The notes: a model not told the origin generated them from the sequence alone. A stretch of DNA of 64,000 nucleotides from Gaetbulibacter saemankumensis DSM 17032 (GCF_000425645.1 NZ_KE384430.1:1103492-1167491); one strand, 5' to 3'; shown: positions 47,236 through 56,630, counted from the first letter of the stretch. Translations and numbers: made by a program.

Positions 47236-47877
47236 ATGGCACAATCAAAAGCAAGTAAAAGGTTTATGAATATGGCTTACGGATTAGGAGCTGCAATCGT
47301 AATCATCGGAGCATTATTCAAAATTACTCATATGGAGTTTGGATTTATCAATGGTAACTTTATGTTAACATTAGGACTTGTAACAGAAGCAATAATCTTC
47401 GCAATTTCGGCATTCGAGCCAGTAGATAATGAATTAGATTGGTCTTTGGTGTATCCTGAATTAGCAGGAGGAGAAGCCTCAAGAAAATCTCAAGAAGATG
47501 CTGGAGCTCAAGGAGCTTTATCTAAAAAATTAGATGAATTATTAAAAGAAGCTAAAATTGACGGAGAATTAATGGCTAGCTTAGGCGATAGCATTAAGAA
47601 TTTTGAGGGTGCAGCTAAAAATATGTCATCTACTGTTGATTCTATCGAAGCTACTAAAAAATATGGTGAAGAATTGTCTTTAGCAGCAGCACAAATGGAA
47701 TCGTTAAATAGTTTATATAAAATTCAATTAGAAAGTATAAATAAACAAGCAACTATAAATGAAGAGTCTATTGAAAATGCGGCTAAATTAAAAGAGCAAA
47801 TGCAGTCTTTAGCATCTAATTTATCTTCATTAAATGGTGTGTATGGTGGTATGTTGTCTGCTATGAACAAAAATTAA
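47236..47877 (+). CDS. gldL: Type IX secretion/gliding motor protein GldL
   Basis: 213 residues. Two membrane helices (about 13-33 and 38-56) are followed by a cytoplasmic helical tail rich in Ala, Glu, Lys and Ser. GldL forms, with GldM, the inner-membrane proton-driven motor of type IX secretion and gliding; a conserved Glu lies between or in the helices (HMEFGF). It is second in gldKLMN. A possible hairpin in the 47-bp gap to gldM could tune expression. Confidence 0.95.
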   Translation: MAQSKASKRFMNMAYGLGAAIVIIGALFKITHMEFGFINGNFMLTLGLVTEAIIFAISAFEPVDNELDWSLVYPELAGGEASRKSQEDAGAQGALSKKLDELLKEAKIDGELMASLGDSIKNFEGAAKNMSSTVDSIEATKKYGEELSLAAAQMESLNSLYKIQLESINKQATINEESIENAAKLKEQMQSLASNLSSLNGVYGGMLSAMNKN

Positions 47878-47920
47878 TTAGGGTTTCCCAATTAATAATT
47901 TAATTAACCAAAACCTAATT
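47876..47920 (+). other. Imperfect hairpin in the gldL-gldM gap
   Basis: AATTAGGGTTT (47876-47886) can pair with AAAACCTAATT (47910-47920) with one internal mismatch and a 23-nt loop. It ends 4 bp before the gldM ATG and lacks a T-run. Confidence 0.4.
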
Positions 47921-47924
47921 AAAC

Positions 47925-49487
47925 ATGGCAGCTGGAAATTTATCCCCAAGACAGAAAATGATTAATCTGATGTATTTAATATTCATAGCAATGCTAGCAT
48001 TAAATATGTCTAAAGAAGTGCTTTCGGCCTTCGGATTAATGAATGAGAAACTTACTGAATCGAATGAGGCTACCTCTTCTAGAAATAGAAGTGTTATGGC
48101 GAATTTAATTCAAAAAGCAGACGAAGCACCAGACAAATATGCCGATCTTAAAGCGAAAGCAGATCAAATAGATGTCCTTGGTAAAGAACTTGATGGTTTT
48201 ATTGTTGACCTTAAAAGTAGAATGGTCGAAACTGTAGATGATCCTACCGATTATGAAATCATGGATAAAGGAGATTATCTAGACGAAAATTTCTTTAAAG
48301 GAGGAAAACTAAAACCTGAAGGCGAAGAATTTTTAAATAAAATATCAAACTTTAGAGATGGTGTTGTAAAGATTCTGGAAGGAGAAAAAGGTATGGAATC
48401 GGTAGTGAAAGATGTTAAAGACAAATTTAATACAGATCCTGTTACTAATAGAGATGGTATTAAAGTTGACTGGTTAGATTATCATTTTAAAGGTTTTCCT
48501 TTAGTGGCATCGCTTACTAAAATGACACAACTTCAAGCCGATATTAGAACTACTGAATCTGAAATATTATCGAAAATGTTGGCTGGAGAGCTTACTTCTG
48601 AAGTTTCTATGACAAATTATACAACGTTATTAGAAACAACGAAATCAGCTTATTTTAATGGCGAGAAGTTCGATGGTCAAATTGTATTAGGACGTAAGGA
48701 TGCTACTACAAAGCCAAATAGAGTGGAGTTAACATTAGATGGTGTTAAACTTACCGAGAACCAATACTCTATTGAGGATGGTAAAGTAAAGTTAAATGTG
48801 AATACAGGTAAGCCTGGTGAGCATAAAATAGAAGGTAAATTAATTTTTGCTCAGGAGGGAGAAGAAATTGAGGTTCCTGTTAATTCGTCATTTGCTACAG
48901 TACCTAAGCCAAACTCGGCAACTATTTCGGCAGACAAAATGAACGTTGTTTATCGTGGTGTTAAAAACCCAATGACCATTTCATTTGCTGGTATTCCAGA
49001 TAATAAGGTGTCGGCAAGAGCTCAAGGGTTATCAAGAGTTGGAGGAAGTAACTATGTTATGGATGCTACTATGATTAAAGGTAGAGAAGTAACTATTAAT
49101 GTTACAGGGACTTTGCCTGATGGTAAAGGTGTTAGTGATAATGCAACTTTCAGAATTAAGGATTTACCTAAACCTACAGGAACTATTAGAGGGGAAGATG
49201 GAGCTATTAAAATGCAACGTAACTCACTTGAAATCTCTACAGTAGGGGCTAAATTTGATGATTTTGATTTCGAATTACCTTTACGTGTTACTGGATTTAA
49301 ATTTAAAGTTCCGGGACAACCAACTATCGATGTTAATGGTAACAAGTTAGACAGCCGAGCTAAGCAAGCTTTACGAAAAGCGAAGCGTGGTACAGATGTT
49401 CAAATCTTTGATATTGAAGCAAAAGCTAGTGGTGTAAGTGTTATACTTAAGAAAGTATCACCAATCATCATTGAGCTAACAAACTAA
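47925..49487 (+). CDS. gldM: Type IX secretion/gliding motor protein GldM
   Basis: 520 residues: an N-terminal MAAGNLSPRQKMINLMYLIF start with one membrane helix (about 12-32), then a helical region and several beta-rich periplasmic domains ending in SPIIIELTN. GldM spans the periplasm and links the GldL motor to the GldK/GldN ring. It is third in the operon. Confidence 0.96.
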   Translation: MAAGNLSPRQKMINLMYLIFIAMLALNMSKEVLSAFGLMNEKLTESNEATSSRNRSVMANLIQKADEAPDKYADLKAKADQIDVLGKELDGFIVDLKSRMVETVDDPTDYEIMDKGDYLDENFFKGGKLKPEGEEFLNKISNFRDGVVKILEGEKGMESVVKDVKDKFNTDPVTNRDGIKVDWLDYHFKGFPLVASLTKMTQLQADIRTTESEILSKMLAGELTSEVSMTNYTTLLETTKSAYFNGEKFDGQIVLGRKDATTKPNRVELTLDGVKLTENQYSIEDGKVKLNVNTGKPGEHKIEGKLIFAQEGEEIEVPVNSSFATVPKPNSATISADKMNVVYRGVKNPMTISFAGIPDNKVSARAQGLSRVGGSNYVMDATMIKGREVTINVTGTLPDGKGVSDNATFRIKDLPKPTGTIRGEDGAIKMQRNSLEISTVGAKFDDFDFELPLRVTGFKFKVPGQPTIDVNGNKLDSRAKQALRKAKRGTDVQIFDIEAKASGVSVILKKVSPIIIELTN

Positions 49488-49538
49488 ATTATTCCTAGAA
49501 GTTATTTTACTTCAAAAGAATAAATAAAATAGGCCTAT

Positions 49539-49567
49539 AACTTTCCTTTCTTTAAAAAAGGAAAGTT
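49539..49567. other. Stable 11-bp hairpin in the gldM-gldN gap
   Basis: AACTTTCCTTT (49539-49549) pairs perfectly with AAAGGAAAGTT (49557-49567) around a 7-nt loop. The following sequence (GTAAGC) has no T-run, so it is not a standard terminator. It could mark RNA processing or partial termination. Confidence 0.6.
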
Positions 49568-49603
49568 GTAAGCTACATTTGAGAAACAAAAAAATAGAAG
49601 CAC

Positions 49604-50494
49604 ATGAATTTAAGAAGTTTTTTATTAACCGTAACAACTGTTTTTACAGTGTCAGGTCTATTTGCTCAAGCTAATATTCTTAACGCTAAAAGTCCTGAAG
49701 AAATTGGTGTAAGAACTGCAGCGCAAAGGGCTATCGATAATGATAAACCGTTAGAATATGGTTATGTAGATGATAGAGATATTCTTTTTTCTAAAATGGT
49801 ATGGGAAAAAATAGATTTAGATGAACGTGCTAATTTTCCTTTATACTATCCTATCGATACAAATAATATAGGTGTAGACAGACGTTGTTTATACGATGTC
49901 CTTATGAAAAGTATTAAAGAAGGAAGAATTGAAAATATTTACGATGACTCTTATTTCAAAACAAAACGTACATTACAAGATATTCAAGCCTCTTTAGTGA
50001 AAGTTGATACGACCGAACTTGGTATTGAGCAGTTAAATGCTGGAGAAGAGTTATCAGCTGAATATATTGATAGAAGAGATATTACGGCAGCCGATATTAT
50101 GGAATACCGTATTAAAGGGTTGTGGTATTTCGATAAGCGTCAGGCAGAGATGAAATACAGGTTATTAGGAATTGCTCCAGTAGCACCAGATGTTAACTTT
50201 ATCGATTCTGAAAATCCTGATTTAGTAGAGTTATTCTGGGTGTTCTTCCCGGACGCTAGAGAGGTATTACACGAAGCTAAATCGTTTAATAATAAGAATA
50301 GTTCCATGCCTTTCTCTTTCGATCATGTGCTAAATTCTAGACGTTTTAGTGCTGTGATCTATAAAGAAGAAAACGTACAAGAAGATCGTCAGATTAAAGA
50401 TTATGTTTCTCAAAATGCATTAATGCAGTTATTAGAGTCTGAAAGAATTAAAGACAAAATACGAGATTTCGAATTAGATATGTGGACATACTAA
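49604..50494 (+). CDS. gldN: Type IX secretion/gliding protein GldN
   Basis: 296 residues with a signal peptide ending in SGLFAQ. The pattern VDDRDILFSKMVWEKIDL, YIDRRDITAADIMEY and LFWVFFPDAREVLH is typical of GldN. It is a periplasmic partner of GldK in the type IX secretion ring (PorN in Porphyromonas). It is last of the four gld genes and is followed by a terminator. Confidence 0.96.
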   Translation: MNLRSFLLTVTTVFTVSGLFAQANILNAKSPEEIGVRTAAQRAIDNDKPLEYGYVDDRDILFSKMVWEKIDLDERANFPLYYPIDTNNIGVDRRCLYDVLMKSIKEGRIENIYDDSYFKTKRTLQDIQASLVKVDTTELGIEQLNAGEELSAEYIDRRDITAADIMEYRIKGLWYFDKRQAEMKYRLLGIAPVAPDVNFIDSENPDLVELFWVFFPDAREVLHEAKSFNNKNSSMPFSFDHVLNSRRFSAVIYKEENVQEDRQIKDYVSQNALMQLLESERIKDKIRDFELDMWTY

Positions 50495-50518
50495 TTCTAT
50501 AATTTCCATTAAAATAAT

Positions 50519-50549
50519 TAAAGCTCGCTAGAAATAGCGGGCTTTTTAT
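50519..50549 (+). terminator. Terminator of the gldKLMN operon
   Basis: AAAGCTCGCTA pairs with TAGCGGGCTTT (one G-T pair) around GAAA, followed by a T-run. Confidence 0.85.
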
Positions 50550-50599
50550 TTTAACTAAATCTAAAGAATGTTAAGCATGCAATTTTTTATCTTCGCAGT

Positions 50600-51643
50600 A
50601 TGATGGAAGTCGATTATATAGTTGTAGGTTTAGGGCTTGCTGGCATTAGTTTTTGTGAGCAATTAAGAGCTAATGATAAATCGTTTGTTGTTTTTGATGA
50701 TAATTCACAACAGTCTTCTGTTGTTGCTGGCGGACTTTACAATCCGGTCGTATTAAAGCGCTTTACCGCTGTTTGGAAGTGTGAAGAACAGCTTGAATTA
50801 GCTTTAACCCTGTATTCAAATCTTGAATCTGAATTTGGTGTAAAATTAGATTATAAGTTACCAGTTTATAGAAAATTTGCATCGTTGGAAGAACAAAATG
50901 ATTGGTTTACTGCCTCTGATAAACCTGTCCTCTCAAAATATCTTTCAACAAAGATTCATAAAAATGATAATAAGTATATTAATGCCAATTATGGGCTAGG
51001 TGAAGTATATGATACAGGACGTATTGATGTTAAAACACTTATCGATACCTATAAAAAGTATTTAATAGAACAAAACTCTTTTATAGAAGCTGGATTTAAT
51101 TATAATGCCTTGGGTATAGCTTCAGAAGGGGTTAATTATGAAAATATAACGGCTAAACAAATAGTGTTTTCTGAAGGATTTGGAATAAAACAAAATCCTT
51201 ATTTTAAAGATTTGCCTTTGCAACCAGCAAAAGGAGAATTGCTTATAATCCATGCTCCTGAATTAAAAATTGATTTTGTTTTAAAAGCTGGGGTATTCTT
51301 AATACCTCTAGGGAGTGATTTATACATTGTAGGAGCAACTTACGAATGGAAAGACTTAACAAATGAGGTTTCTGTTGCAGGACGGGAAAACCTTTTGGAA
51401 AAGTTGGTTAAATTAATTTCCTGCCCCTTCGAAGTAGTAAACCAAGTGGCTGGTATTCGACCAACAGTTAAAGATAGAAGACCTTTAGTTGGAAGCCATA
51501 CTGATTATAAAAATGTTTATTTATTAAATGGTCTGGGAACACGAGGTGTTATGATAGGACCTTATGTAGCAAGTCAATTATTTAATCATATAGAACATAA
51601 TAAACCTCTGGATAAGGAAATTGATATCGAACGTTTCAATTAA
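50600..51643 (+). CDS. FAD-dependent oxidoreductase (DAO family)
   Basis: 347 residues. The N-terminal Rossmann motif VGLGLAGISFCEQL binds the FAD ADP part, and the C-terminal GIRPTVKDRRPLVG and LNGLGTRGVMIGP blocks are typical of DAO-family oxidoreductases related to glycine oxidase. The gene often follows gldN in Flavobacteriaceae but is not known to be needed for gliding. A TATCTTCG element only 4 bp before the ATG suggests a nearly leaderless mRNA. Its stop abuts the stop of the convergent DUF983 gene. Confidence 0.85.
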   Translation: MMEVDYIVVGLGLAGISFCEQLRANDKSFVVFDDNSQQSSVVAGGLYNPVVLKRFTAVWKCEEQLELALTLYSNLESEFGVKLDYKLPVYRKFASLEEQNDWFTASDKPVLSKYLSTKIHKNDNKYINANYGLGEVYDTGRIDVKTLIDTYKKYLIEQNSFIEAGFNYNALGIASEGVNYENITAKQIVFSEGFGIKQNPYFKDLPLQPAKGELLIIHAPELKIDFVLKAGVFLIPLGSDLYIVGATYEWKDLTNEVSVAGRENLLEKLVKLISCPFEVVNQVAGIRPTVKDRRPLVGSHTDYKNVYLLNGLGTRGVMIGPYVASQLFNHIEHNKPLDKEIDIERFN

Positions 51644-52027
51644 TTATTTTTTTGCAATGGTTTTATCGTAGTGAATAAAGAAATTAATCCAGATATTTCT
51701 GGACCATCTTATAATTATAGGTAGAAATACAATTAATGTAATAACTATCGAGGCAAATACGACATGAATATTTGCTTTGAAAAAGAAAAATGCGATGACA
51801 AAAGCTGCTACAGCAAACGCAATACCTACGGCATAACTAACATACATAGCTCCATAAAAAAACGACGGTTCTATTTTATATTTGGTGCCACAATGGCTGC
51901 AGGTGTCGTTCATATCTAAAACTTCAGATAGAATGTATGGGTTTTTGTTTTTATACATGGACTCTTCATGACATTTTGGACATGAACCGGTAAAAATGCT
52001 ATATAATTTAGACCCTTTTTTAAACAT
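51644..52027 (-). CDS. DUF983 family protein (zinc-ribbon, two membrane helices)
   Basis: 127 residues. The N-terminal part has two CxxC pairs (CPKC near residues 15-18 and CSHC near 39-42) that would hold one zinc ion, followed by two membrane helices. DUF983 proteins are small and uncharacterised. The gene is convergent with the FAD oxidoreductase with no base between the stops and no terminator between them. Confidence 0.85.
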   Translation of the reverse strand: MFKKGSKLYSIFTGSCPKCHEESMYKNKNPYILSEVLDMNDTCSHCGTKYKIEPSFFYGAMYVSYAVGIAFAVAAFVIAFFFFKANIHVVFASIVITLIVFLPIIIRWSRNIWINFFIHYDKTIAKK

Positions 52028-52158
52028 ATTATTTAATGTACTTTTGCGTTCTTGTAAAATGCTATTAATACGCTGTGAAGCATTGGTTTTGTAATAACCA
52101 TTTACAGAGCAAAAATAGGGTTTTAGTATAATTATATTGTAATAATAGTTGCATATCT

Positions 52159-54069
52159 ATGATGAACATTCATAATTTATCCATTTCATTTCAAGGGGAA
52201 TATTTATTTGAAGATATAACCTTTAAATTGGTTAATGGAGATCGGGTTGGTCTTATTGGAAAGAATGGTGCCGGAAAATCAACCATGCTGAAAATATTAT
52301 CTGGCGAATTGGAGCCGAATTCAGGGCAGATTGCTTCAGATAAAGAATTGAAGATTGGTTTCTTAAAGCAGGATATCGATTTTATTTTAGGGAGAACCGT
52401 GTTAGAGGAAGCTTATGAAGCATTCACTGAAATAAAAAGTTTGGAAGCTAAAATGGAAGAGGTAAATGCGCAAATGGCAGAACGTACCGATTATGAAAGT
52501 GATAGTTATCATCAGTTGATGGTCGATATAAATGATTTGCAGCATCAATATGAAATATTAGGAGGTTACAATTACCAAGGTGATACAGAAAAGATTCTTC
52601 AAGGATTAGGTTTTAAAAGAGAAGATTTTAATAAGCTTACCGATACGTTTTCAGGGGGATGGCGTATGCGTATAGAATTAGCTAAGTTATTATTACAGAA
52701 TAATGATATTTTACTTCTCGATGAGCCCACCAACCATTTGGATATTGAATCTATTATTTGGTTAGAAGGATTCTTAAATAATTATTCCGGGGCTGTGGCT
52801 ATTGTGTCGCATGATAAAATGTTTTTAGATCATGTTACTAACAGAACCATAGAAATTTCACTTGGAAGAATTTATGATTACCCTAAGCCTTACTCAAAAT
52901 ATTTAGTGCTACGTGAAGAGTTAAGAACTCAGCAGCTAGCTTCTCAAAAAAATCAGCAAAAACAAATAGAGCAGACCGAAAAGTTAATCGAAAAATTCCG
53001 TGCTAAAGCCTCAAAAGCCACCATGGCGCAATCGCTTATTAAAAAGCTGGACCGTATGGATCGTATAGAGGTTGATGAGGATGATAACAGCGTAATGACT
53101 CTTAATTTTCCTGTATCTGTAACACCAGGGAAAGTCGTTGTTGAAGCATATAATGTTTCTAAAAGCTACGGAGATAATGAAGTTTTACGAGGTGTGGATT
53201 TGTTAATAGAACGCGATAGTAAAACGGCTTTTGTTGGTCAGAATGGTCAGGGAAAATCAACGTTAGCCAAAATCATTGTTGGTGATATTGAATGTAATGG
53301 AGAATTAAAGCTTGGGCATAATGTACAAATAGGTTACTTCGCTCAAAATCAAGCCGAGTATTTGGATGGAAATAAAACCATTCTTGATACGATGATTGAC
53401 GCTGCTAATGAAACCAATCGTAGTAAAGTAAGAGATATTCTAGGATCATTTTTATTTAGAGGAGAAGAGGTTGATAAATATGTGCGCGTTTTGTCCGGTG
53501 GAGAGCGTAACCGTTTAGCTTTGGCAAAATTAATGCTTCAGCCATTTAATGTGTTAATAATGGATGAGCCTACGAATCACTTAGATATTAAATCTAAAAA
53601 TGTTTTGAAAGAGGCCCTAAATAGATTTGAAGGTACTTTAATATTAGTATCGCACGATCGTGATTTTTTACAAGGCGTAACTAATAAGGTTTACGAGTTT
53701 AAAGATCACAAACTAAAAGAATATTTAGGTGATATAGACTTTTACTTAGAGCAGCGTAATGTTGAAAACTTAAGAGAAGTCGAAAAACGTACCGTTCTTA
53801 AAGAATTACCCAAGGAAAAGAAACATCAGTCTTACGAAGATCAAAAAAAACTGAAATCTTTAAATAATAAATTGAGCAATGTTGAGGCTAAAATCAGTCA
53901 GCTTGAAAGAGATATAAAAGCTATTGATGATGAGCTTGAACATAATTATGAAGCTGTTACATCTCAACCCGATTTCTTTGATAATTATCAAAAATTAAAG
54001 TCAGAATTACAGAATTACATGGAGAATTGGGAAGAAATTCAGATTGAAATTGAGCAGTTCGTCGATTAG
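52159..54069 (+). CDS. ABC-F family ATPase
   Basis: 636 residues: two ATP-binding cassettes without membrane domains. Walker A motifs are GKNGAGKST and GQNGQGKST; signature motifs are FSGGWRMR and LSGGERNRL; Walker B motifs LLLDEPTNHLD and LIMDEPTNHLD. The linker between cassettes is Lys/Gln-rich and helical, as in ABC-F proteins that act on the ribosome. A helical coiled-coil C-terminus (about residues 560-636) resembles the Uup type. It stands alone. Confidence 0.92.
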   Translation: MMNIHNLSISFQGEYLFEDITFKLVNGDRVGLIGKNGAGKSTMLKILSGELEPNSGQIASDKELKIGFLKQDIDFILGRTVLEEAYEAFTEIKSLEAKMEEVNAQMAERTDYESDSYHQLMVDINDLQHQYEILGGYNYQGDTEKILQGLGFKREDFNKLTDTFSGGWRMRIELAKLLLQNNDILLLDEPTNHLDIESIIWLEGFLNNYSGAVAIVSHDKMFLDHVTNRTIEISLGRIYDYPKPYSKYLVLREELRTQQLASQKNQQKQIEQTEKLIEKFRAKASKATMAQSLIKKLDRMDRIEVDEDDNSVMTLNFPVSVTPGKVVVEAYNVSKSYGDNEVLRGVDLLIERDSKTAFVGQNGQGKSTLAKIIVGDIECNGELKLGHNVQIGYFAQNQAEYLDGNKTILDTMIDAANETNRSKVRDILGSFLFRGEEVDKYVRVLSGGERNRLALAKLMLQPFNVLIMDEPTNHLDIKSKNVLKEALNRFEGTLILVSHDRDFLQGVTNKVYEFKDHKLKEYLGDIDFYLEQRNVENLREVEKRTVLKELPKEKKHQSYEDQKKLKSLNNKLSNVEAKISQLERDIKAIDDELEHNYEAVTSQPDFFDNYQKLKSELQNYMENWEEIQIEIEQFVD

Positions 54070-54128
54070 TGTTTGTTAAAAAAATACGCATTTCGTCGAA
54101 TAAAATGGTTTTTTGTCTATTTCTAGCT

Positions 54129-54136
54129 TACATTTG
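54129..54136 (+). promoter_or_regulatory. -7 promoter element of the LRR gene
   Basis: TACATTTG fits TAnnTTTG, 29 bp before the ATG. The only TTG upstream is about 13 bp away, too close for a normal -33. Confidence 0.4.
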
Positions 54137-54165
54137 ATTTAGAATTAATCCCAAATTTATTCGAC

Positions 54166-54996
54166 ATGAAGACTTTAAAACTTATAGTAATCTGCTTTTT
54201 TGTAACAGCGTATTCGTTTGCAGAGGTATCCCTTACGGAGAAAGAAGCCCTTGTGGCTCTTTATAATGCCACTAACGGCGCTAACTGGAATTCTACTTGG
54301 GATTTAAAAATGCCGGTTAATACTTGGCATGGAGTTGTTGTTGATAATGATAAAGTGGTTGAAATTAATTTGCAGTTTAATAATCTTGAAGGTGCTTTAC
54401 CAGAAGAGATAGGTCTACTTGTTAATCTTAAAAAAATGAATTTAGGGTTCAATAAAATTTCTGGTACCCTGCCTACTTCAATCGCTAATCTAAAGGAATT
54501 GAAATCTTTAGAATTATTTATGAACAGGTTAGAAGGATCAATACCATCGGAGCTAGGAAGTTTAACAGCATTAGAGTCTTTAAAATTATATAGTAATAAA
54601 TTTACTGGAGAGATTCCTTTAGCATTAATGGAACTAACCAACCTTAAGGAACTTTTATTGGGAAGTAATTTTTTAACAGGTCATATACCACATCAAATTT
54701 ATGCTTTATCTAAATTAGAGAAATTAAGTCTAATGGATAATAAATTAAGAGGAGAGATTCCTGTAGAGATTGCTCAATTAACCAATTTGGAAGAGTTGAT
54801 TTTATCTACGAATCAATTAACAGGAGATTTACCAATGGAATTCATGAATTTAAGAAATTTAAATACCATGATGGTTAGTGATAACAATTTAAACGAGGAA
54901 TATGTTACTGTTTCAGGTAATAATCCACCAGGTATTATGCATTTAGAATTACAAAATATGAATGCTACTGCTGAAATGGATATAGAAAAAGAGTAA
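54166..54996 (+). CDS. Exported leucine-rich-repeat protein, plant-type repeats
   Basis: 276 residues. A signal peptide ends in TAYSFA. A cap region with NGANWNSTWDL (the WxxxW-type LRRNT) precedes about seven repeats of roughly 24 residues following LxxLxxLxLxxNxLxGxIP, the plant-specific LRR class (for example KLRGEIPVEI, KFTGEIPLAL). The C-terminus is a short acidic tail and lacks a type IX secretion signal of the usual length. The role is probably ligand or protein binding outside the inner membrane. It has its own -7 element and a terminator. Confidence 0.85.
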   Translation: MKTLKLIVICFFVTAYSFAEVSLTEKEALVALYNATNGANWNSTWDLKMPVNTWHGVVVDNDKVVEINLQFNNLEGALPEEIGLLVNLKKMNLGFNKISGTLPTSIANLKELKSLELFMNRLEGSIPSELGSLTALESLKLYSNKFTGEIPLALMELTNLKELLLGSNFLTGHIPHQIYALSKLEKLSLMDNKLRGEIPVEIAQLTNLEELILSTNQLTGDLPMEFMNLRNLNTMMVSDNNLNEEYVTVSGNNPPGIMHLELQNMNATAEMDIEKE

Positions 54997-55018
54997 GTTA
55001 TAAAAACATATTAAGACC

Positions 55019-55053
55019 AAAAGGATAGCAATATTAATTGTTATCCTTTTTTT
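55019..55053 (+). terminator. Terminator of the LRR gene
   Basis: AAAAGGATAGCAAT pairs with ATTGTTATCCTTTT (one G-T pair) around ATTA, followed by T's. Confidence 0.85.
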
Positions 55054-55066
55054 GTATTTTAAGAAT

Positions 55067-55249
55067 GTGATAGAGTATAGTTTTATATGTCCATATTGCT
55101 GGGAAAAGATCTCGATGTTATTAGATAATAGTATTTCTAATCAGAAATATATTGAGGATTGCGAGGTGTGTTGTAATCCTATCGAGGTAACTTTAAATTT
55201 TTTTAATGCAGAATTGATAGATTTTCAAGTAGATAGAATAGGTCAGTAA
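55067..55249 (+). CDS. CPXCG-motif cysteine-rich protein
   Basis: 60 residues from a GTG at 55067. The family N-terminus (IEYSFICPYCWEKISMLLD) begins there, while an in-frame TTG five codons upstream would lie in the preceding terminator. Two cysteine pairs, CPYC and CEVCC, would bind one zinc. Such small zinc-ribbon proteins are widespread and uncharacterised. It lies between an LRR gene and the initiator tRNA. Confidence 0.8.
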   Translation: MIEYSFICPYCWEKISMLLDNSISNQKYIEDCEVCCNPIEVTLNFFNAELIDFQVDRIGQ

Positions 55250-55268
55250 AATTTTATTGTTATTTTAC

Positions 55269-55298
55269 TTGTAGAATCTAAAAAGGGTTGTATATTTG
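55269..55298 (+). promoter_or_regulatory. Promoter of the initiator tRNA gene
   Basis: TTG at 55269-55271 and TATATTTG at 55291-55298 are 19 bp apart, an excellent Bacteroidota promoter, 12 bp before the tRNA. Confidence 0.8.
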
Positions 55299-55310
55299 CA
55301 CTCGAAATAT

Positions 55311-55383
<73 letters not shown>

Positions 55384-55407
55384 CTAAGTAGAAATACTGT
55401 AAAACTG

Positions 55408-55438
55408 ACGGTTTAGTTCACACTAAACCGTTTTTTTT
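55408..55438 (+). terminator. Terminator of the initiator tRNA
   Basis: ACGGTTTAGT pairs perfectly with ACTAAACCGT around TCAC, followed by a T-run. Confidence 0.9.
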
Positions 55439-55555
55439 ATGTCTAATTTGAACAAAATTATTAGATTTGAACACGAAAGTGAACACAATTTGAAATCCAA
55501 GAAACTTTATTCAGCTCCTAAAAATCTACAATGCAAAGGTGATTGCTAGATTCAG

Positions 55556-56587
55556 TTAATTGTCTTTAGTAGAATCTCTTTTGATTAATTCGGTTTCTAA
55601 AGTTATAGTTTTAGGGGTAATTATTTTTTTGTTTTTGGTAGCCTTGATTTCTTTGTATAATTGCTTAAATGCTGCTTTTCCCATTTTATAACCTGGTTGA
55701 TTAATTGTGGTTAGACTTGGTGATATAACTGAAGACATAAACCAATTGCTAAAGCCAACAATATTAATGTCATCAGGAATTTTAACGCCCTGTGAATTAA
55801 ATTCAGTCATAGCTCCAATAGCCACTAAATCTGTATTTATAAAGATACCATCTACGTCATTATGATCAATTAGTAATTGCTTCGCATTCTTTTTGCCTTC
55901 TTCAAAACTCCTTTCTCCACATTCACATATATAGACTAATGAAGGGTCATATGGTAGTCCATTATCCAAAAGAGCTTTTTTATATCCTAAAAAGCGATCA
56001 ATTGAGTTTTGTGGTAAAAGTGCTCCTCTAAAATGGGCTATGCGTTTACATCCAATGTTTATTAAATGCAGAGTTGCGGTATAAGCAGCTTTTCTATCAT
56101 CGATAATAACTTTAGAACATTTGACAATTTTAGCAATTTTATCGAACATCACTAACGGTTTTTCTTGTGCGATTACGTTATTGATGTGATTAAAATTAGC
56201 GGTGCCATTGGCAAGTGAAATTAATATTCCGTCAACTCGCTGACTTAATAGTAAATCGATTTGCTTTTTTTCAAGCTCATAAGATTCATTAGATTGTAAG
56301 ATAATTACTAGATATCCTTTTTTTTCGGCTTGAGAAACGATACCTTTAATTACGTTAGAAAAGAAATGATGAACAATTACGGGAATAATCAATCCAATAG
56401 TTTTTGATTCTTTTGTTCTTAAATTAACAGCAAAGGTATTAGGTTTATAATTAAGTGTTTTGGCGAGTTCTTTGACTAATCCTTTTGTTTTTTTACTAAC
56501 ATCGGGATAATCTTTTAAAGCTTTTGAAACGGTTGTTACAGAAATATTTAACTCCTCAGCTATTTGTTTTAGGGTTACAGGTTTCAT
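55556..56587 (-). CDS. LacI-family regulator of the sucrose locus
   Basis: 343 residues: a LacI helix-turn-helix (TLKQIAEELNISVTTVSKAL, then the hinge helix with LNYKPNTFAVNLR) and a periplasmic-binding-protein-like effector domain beginning with IGLIIPVI. It probably represses or controls the adjacent sucrose operon; sucrose or a breakdown product is the likely effector, but this is inferred. Its -7 promoter element (TATTTTTG on the minus strand at 56618-56625) is next to the first operator, so it probably controls itself. Confidence 0.9.
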   Translation of the reverse strand: MKPVTLKQIAEELNISVTTVSKALKDYPDVSKKTKGLVKELAKTLNYKPNTFAVNLRTKESKTIGLIIPVIVHHFFSNVIKGIVSQAEKKGYLVIILQSNESYELEKKQIDLLLSQRVDGILISLANGTANFNHINNVIAQEKPLVMFDKIAKIVKCSKVIIDDRKAAYTATLHLINIGCKRIAHFRGALLPQNSIDRFLGYKKALLDNGLPYDPSLVYICECGERSFEEGKKNAKQLLIDHNDVDGIFINTDLVAIGAMTEFNSQGVKIPDDINIVGFSNWFMSSVISPSLTTINQPGYKMGKAAFKQLYKEIKATKNKKIITPKTITLETELIKRDSTKDN

Positions 56588-56617
56588 GTTAAAAGTTTAA
56601 ATGCTATTTTAAATGTA

Positions 56618-56625
56618 CAAAAATA
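56618..56625 (-). promoter_or_regulatory. -7 promoter element of the LacI-type regulator
   Basis: Minus-strand TATTTTTG is an exact TAnnTTTG. It lies 5 bp from the first operator palindrome, so bound repressor would cover the promoter. Confidence 0.55.
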
Positions 56626-56630
56626 TTAAT

